A stretch of DNA of 19,900 nucleotides from Amoeboradix gromovi (taxonomy: Eukaryota > Sanchytriomycota > Sanchytriomycetes > Sanchytriales > Sanchytriaceae): positions 1-19,900 of the forward strand of contig JADGIF010000103.1 of NCBI GenBank assembly GCA_018985225.1, read 5' to 3'. Position numbers and translations under genes: made by a program. The notes under the pieces are model-generated. The model was not told the origin of the DNA and ran no database searches. It worked only from the letters and a program-made list of their open reading frames with translations. Of this stretch, positions 17,461 through 19,900 are shown one piece after another; positions within the stretch are counted from its first letter, which is position 1, and each line of letters opens with the position of its first letter.

Positions 17461-17605
17461 CCTGTTAGTAGTTTCTTTAGATTTGATTTACCATTTGTGA
17501 ATAGGAAGAATATCGAGTATTTAAGCTATTAGAAAAGTCTTAAAATTATACAAAAATACATACAAATTCGCGATAAATGATTTATTCAAGAAAACAATCG
17601 AGCTG
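17452..17605. repeat. Dispersed direct repeat, right copy
   Basis: This matches 1-164 in the same orientation. It lies directly 5' (minus strand) of Fanzor remnant A and directly 3' of remnant B. A 30-nt GTAAAT...TAACAG block at 17462-17491 has the same length and ends as 11-40 in the left copy. It may be an internal part of the Fanzor gene rather than a flank, but I could not confirm coding. Confidence 0.8.
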
Positions 17606-17616
17606 CTTCATCTTTA

Positions 17617-17900
17617 CGTTTAAAGTCCTGTTTCCTAAAAAATCAAGAATATCCAGAGAAACCGGCAATACCAGTCGCTTTTTTACACCAAGTAGCTGAT
17701 GCCAATGGAATCATAAAGAGTGGTTGAATAAGGATGCAAGCACATTTTCTTCGACACCATACCGTCTTTATCTGCTTGTAAATGACCGCTGTCAATATCT
17801 CTAATAATTTTGGCACTTGTGGAGTGCCTAACAAAGTACTGAATAATTTTCAATATGCTCCTGTAGTTTATAGGGTGAAACCCTCGCAGATAAAATGATC
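17617..17900 (-). pseudogene. Fanzor/TnpB-like C-terminal remnant (copy B), more decayed
   Basis: The minus-strand end of this segment matches the 3' end of copy A: 17617-17676 aligns with 17052-17115 (VEILDFLGNQDF region). An ORF upstream reads GHLQADKDGMVSKKMCLHPY, which aligns with SHLEV...DHMAARNIHIKYMHPY of copy A, so it covers the zinc-ribbon and RuvC-III region. The TSxTCxxCG cysteines are gone (TSAKIIRDIDSG), the frame stops early and the stop equivalent is mutated. It lies in tandem and in the same orientation as copy A. Confidence 0.6.
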
Positions 17901-18058
17901 TCTTGAGGAAGATGCGCAAATATCAATCGGCTATTGAATGTGTTAAGCAAATGCAGATATTTGCTTCTTTGAGCTAACAAACTTCTGATATTTCCTGCAG
18001 ATGTATACACTTCAGGTAACACGTTTGATATCTTTGATTTCACATACTCTAACTGTTT
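17828..18058 (-). CDS. Unassigned ORF fragment, about 76 residues
   Basis: An open frame with protein-like composition (RSLLAQRSKYLHLLNTFNSR followed by LIFAHLPQEIILSAR) and no clear ATG. It overlaps the upstream edge of Fanzor remnant B in another frame. It may be part of the same decayed element or chance. No family recognised. Confidence 0.2.
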   Translation of the reverse strand, partial: KQLEYVKSKISNVLPEVYTSAGNIRSLLAQRSKYLHLLNTFNSRLIFAHLPQEIILSARVSPYKLQEHIENYSVLC

Positions 18059-18060
18059 TT

Positions 18061-18454
18061 AAGTCTGGTACAAAGATAAAAAGAAAAATATGAACAAAAA
18101 AAGACAAATTTTTAATGGAAAATGTAGATGAAAAATCACTAACTTGTCATCGTAAAGTTCTTGCAGCTGATTTCAGAACATGCAAGCTGTGTTACTTGGC
18201 CATCAGTTAATGCTGCAGTTGTCAGTCGCAACCTTTATCTGTAAGCAAAAACGATAATTCTCTTGTTGAAATTTTAATCTGAACATCTCAACAGCAGCTA
18301 CTACGCTATTCCAGCACATCTCTGCATCTACAAAGATGAATTGTATTATTTGGCCTCGTTCTACACGATTTTACGATAAAGCTCTTGTTCATACGTGATG
18401 GATAGTCTTATGGTGCAATGTTAAAGTTACATTGCGATATAGAAACTCCCTGAA
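18061..18454. other. Intergenic region upstream of the second secreted-protein gene
   Basis: About 390 nt without a supportable gene. A 33-codon stretch around 18290-18400 is open on the plus strand but shows nothing recognisable. The bases just before the next ATG read CTCCCTGAA, similar to the pyrimidine-rich leader before RasGAP and the LRR gene. Confidence 0.5.
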
Positions 18455-19114
18455 ATGTTAACTGTTATGGTACTTGTTAGTGCAATTGTGAATGCGATGG
18501 GTGGCCCTAGTGCTTACTCAACTGCTGCATATAAAGCAAAGGCAGAATTAATGAAACATTTTACAGAGCCTTCTTTTAGTGACGAGAAGTACTTGTTGAG
18601 TTGTATGATGGATCCCGAGGCATCTGAATGCTTTGGCAGTATTGGTTATGGCAAGTTAATTGAGACGTCCAGAAACGGCCTTCTTAGACAGAAAATGAAT
18701 GGTATTTTCAGTGACCAGGAAGTAGTCGAGCAGGCGAGAATCTTAAAAGCAAGCAATCCTGACTTGTTTGACGAACATAGTGCTCTGATGAGTACTGCAG
18801 TAACCAAATTTGGCGTTCCTGTTTGTGCTGCCCCTGATACTAACTCCATCCATAGAGATTTAAAAAAAAGAAATGGTTATGGCATTGGTGCTCTTGCTCT
18901 CGGCTGTGCGGCAGTCGTATTCTTAACTCCGGGATTAGTTTTGGCCATCCACTTTGGCAAAATCGCACTTGGGGCTCTTGCTACAGGAATTGGTGCCAGT
19001 CATCTTATATCTGAGTTTTTTTGGTTTGCACTGGGATTGTCATTATCAATAGACGGTGCAGCTCTTGCTATTTCTAGCGCTTGCGTGGGTTGCTTCAGCT
19101 GCTGCTTTGATTAG
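18455..19114 (+). CDS. Predicted secreted or membrane protein, possible paralogue of the 1723-2709 product
   Basis: This is a 219-residue protein of unknown function. It starts with a signal-like stretch (MLTVMVLVSAIVNAMGG). A soluble region follows with LLSCMMDPEASECFGS (Cys pair with eight residues between) and ARILKASNPDLFDEH. Two hydrophobic segments come next, at about residues 145-170 and 185-217, and the C-terminus is Cys-rich (CVGCFSCCFD). The product of 1723-2709 has the same order: signal, Cys pair, an ILQNPDKYD motif, a hydrophobic segment and a final hydrophobic helix with FW/IW, GL and VG positions in common. The two differ in the middle insert and basic stretch. Homology is weak but order-consistent. 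AATAAA follows the stop by 6 nt. Confidence 0.75.
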   Translation: MLTVMVLVSAIVNAMGGPSAYSTAAYKAKAELMKHFTEPSFSDEKYLLSCMMDPEASECFGSIGYGKLIETSRNGLLRQKMNGIFSDQEVVEQARILKASNPDLFDEHSALMSTAVTKFGVPVCAAPDTNSIHRDLKKRNGYGIGALALGCAAVVFLTPGLVLAIHFGKIALGALATGIGASHLISEFFWFALGLSLSIDGAALAISSACVGCFSCCFD

Positions 19115-19119
19115 AACAA

Positions 19120-19125
19120 AATAAA
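19120..19125 (+). terminator. Poly(A) signal of the 18455-19114 gene
   Basis: AATAAA begins 6 nt after the TAG stop. Confidence 0.45.
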
Positions 19126-19370
19126 TCTTTCGGAGTTTTAAAATATAATTTATTCTTCCAGCTACTTGAAGGAGCAACGCATTTAGAAGGACTAAGATTT
19201 TCAATGCGTAGACTTTGGCAGACAAGACTCGATAATTGGCTGCTTAGCAAACTAAATAAATATAGCAGGCCTGTAACAAAACAAGCCCCCCACGTTTTGT
19301 TGTGTAAGCCACTTCTGTTTTCAGCTAATCAAATAGCACCTCGTCACCAAAACAATTACCCACTCTTCAA

Positions 19371-19900
19371 ATGTTATTGAAATTACCAGTTCACCAGGTC
19401 CTAGCAATTTTAGCGTTTTCAATATCCATAGACTGCCCAGATGTCGTTAATCTTGCTACTGGACTCGCAATGGGTGTATCTAATCCTAAATTGTTGAAAA
19501 CCCTTCAAGTAGACTGCTGCACCAGTTATGGAGTTTATTGTAAATCTGAACGCGTAGATTCCATAAATTGGTTTGGAATGAAATTAGCCGGAAGCATAAA
19601 CACTACTGCTTTACCCAGGATGCTAACATATCTTAACTTGGAAGGGAACAAGATAGCTGGAGAACTGCGAGGGGACCCACCGTCTACTCTGGAAGTGTTT
19701 TACATTGGCATTAACTTGATCACAGGTAGGTTACCTGATATGCCATTGCCAAATCTGCAAGAAATTGATGCTAGTCAAAACAAATTTAACGGATCTATAC
19801 CCTCTCTTTCCAACACATTAGGATTTTTCTCAATCTCCTTCAATGAGATCTCAGGCTGTATCCCAGGCACATTGCCACCTGGTATGTACATGATGAAGGC
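19371..19900 (+). CDS. Secreted leucine-rich-repeat protein, N-terminal part (runs off the window)
   Basis: The frame is open from the ATG at 19371 to the window edge (176 codons plus 2 nt). It begins with a signal-like stretch (MLLKLPVHQVLAILAFS). A Cys-containing cap DCCTSYGVYCKSERVDSINW resembles the LRRNT_2 cap of plant-type LRR proteins (usual form CC-x-W-x-GV-x-C). Repeats follow with a period of about 20-24 residues: LTYLNLEGNKIAGEL, LEVFYIGINLITGRLPDM, LQEIDASQNKFNGSIP, LGFFSISFNEISGCIPG. These are LxxLxLxxNxIxGxIP-type units. Such proteins usually mediate extracellular recognition or adhesion; whether a membrane anchor follows cannot be seen. CTCTTCAA directly precedes the ATG. Confidence 0.85.
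   Translation, partial: MLLKLPVHQVLAILAFSISIDCPDVVNLATGLAMGVSNPKLLKTLQVDCCTSYGVYCKSERVDSINWFGMKLAGSINTTALPRMLTYLNLEGNKIAGELRGDPPSTLEVFYIGINLITGRLPDMPLPNLQEIDASQNKFNGSIPSLSNTLGFFSISFNEISGCIPGTLPPGMYMMK

Noticed and set aside
1-19900. CRISPR array, rRNA or tRNA genes
   Set aside because: No regularly spaced repeats with unique spacers and no recognisable rRNA or tRNA sequence were seen on either strand.

Overview
This window is AT-rich eukaryotic nuclear DNA. The genes are compact and use all three standard stop codons (TAA, TAG, TGA), and two are interrupted by ultra-short GT-AG introns of 19 and 20 nt. Several features together point to an early-diverging, possibly parasitic fungus or fungus-like holomycotan: a CAP59/CMT1-type mannosyltransferase fragment, a neurofibromin/IRA-type RasGAP, a Crinkler-like NTPase-nuclease, Fanzor (eukaryotic TnpB) debris and an LRRNT-type leucine-rich-repeat protein. 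That placement is inference; no single marker here fixes the species.

Layout. Positions 1-3016 are a rearranged accessory region. A minus-strand CAP59-like glycosyltransferase gene (630-1500 plus an upstream exon) has part of its exon and intron copied in inverted orientation at about 2827-3016. A gene for a predicted secreted or membrane protein (1723-2709) sits between the two arms. Positions 3013-6032 are a mobile-element region: a decayed DDE-type transposase-like frame with two compensating frameshifts runs in frame into an intact P-loop NTPase plus PD-(D/E)XK-like nuclease ORF of Crinkler type. A two-unit 32-bp tandem repeat follows.

Positions 6411-16644 are a conserved housekeeping core on the plus strand: a 2339-residue neurofibromin-like RasGAP (one 19-nt intron), ALG12 mannosyltransferase only 45 nt downstream, and a CDC50/LEM3 flippase subunit (one 20-nt intron). 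These act in Ras signalling, in N-glycan precursor assembly in the ER, and in phospholipid flipping.

Positions 16712-19900 are accessory again: a 58-residue orphan ORF, two tandem remnants of Fanzor/TnpB-like nuclease 3' ends on the minus strand, a repeat shared with the first 164 bases of the window, a second small secreted or membrane protein that looks distantly paralogous to the one at 1723-2709, and the start of a secreted LRR protein that runs off the window.

The most notable observations are the 19-20-nt introns, whose removal restores family-diagnostic sequence; the transposase-Crinkler fusion; the Fanzor remnants; and a candidate new family of secreted or membrane proteins in the accessory zones at both ends of the window.
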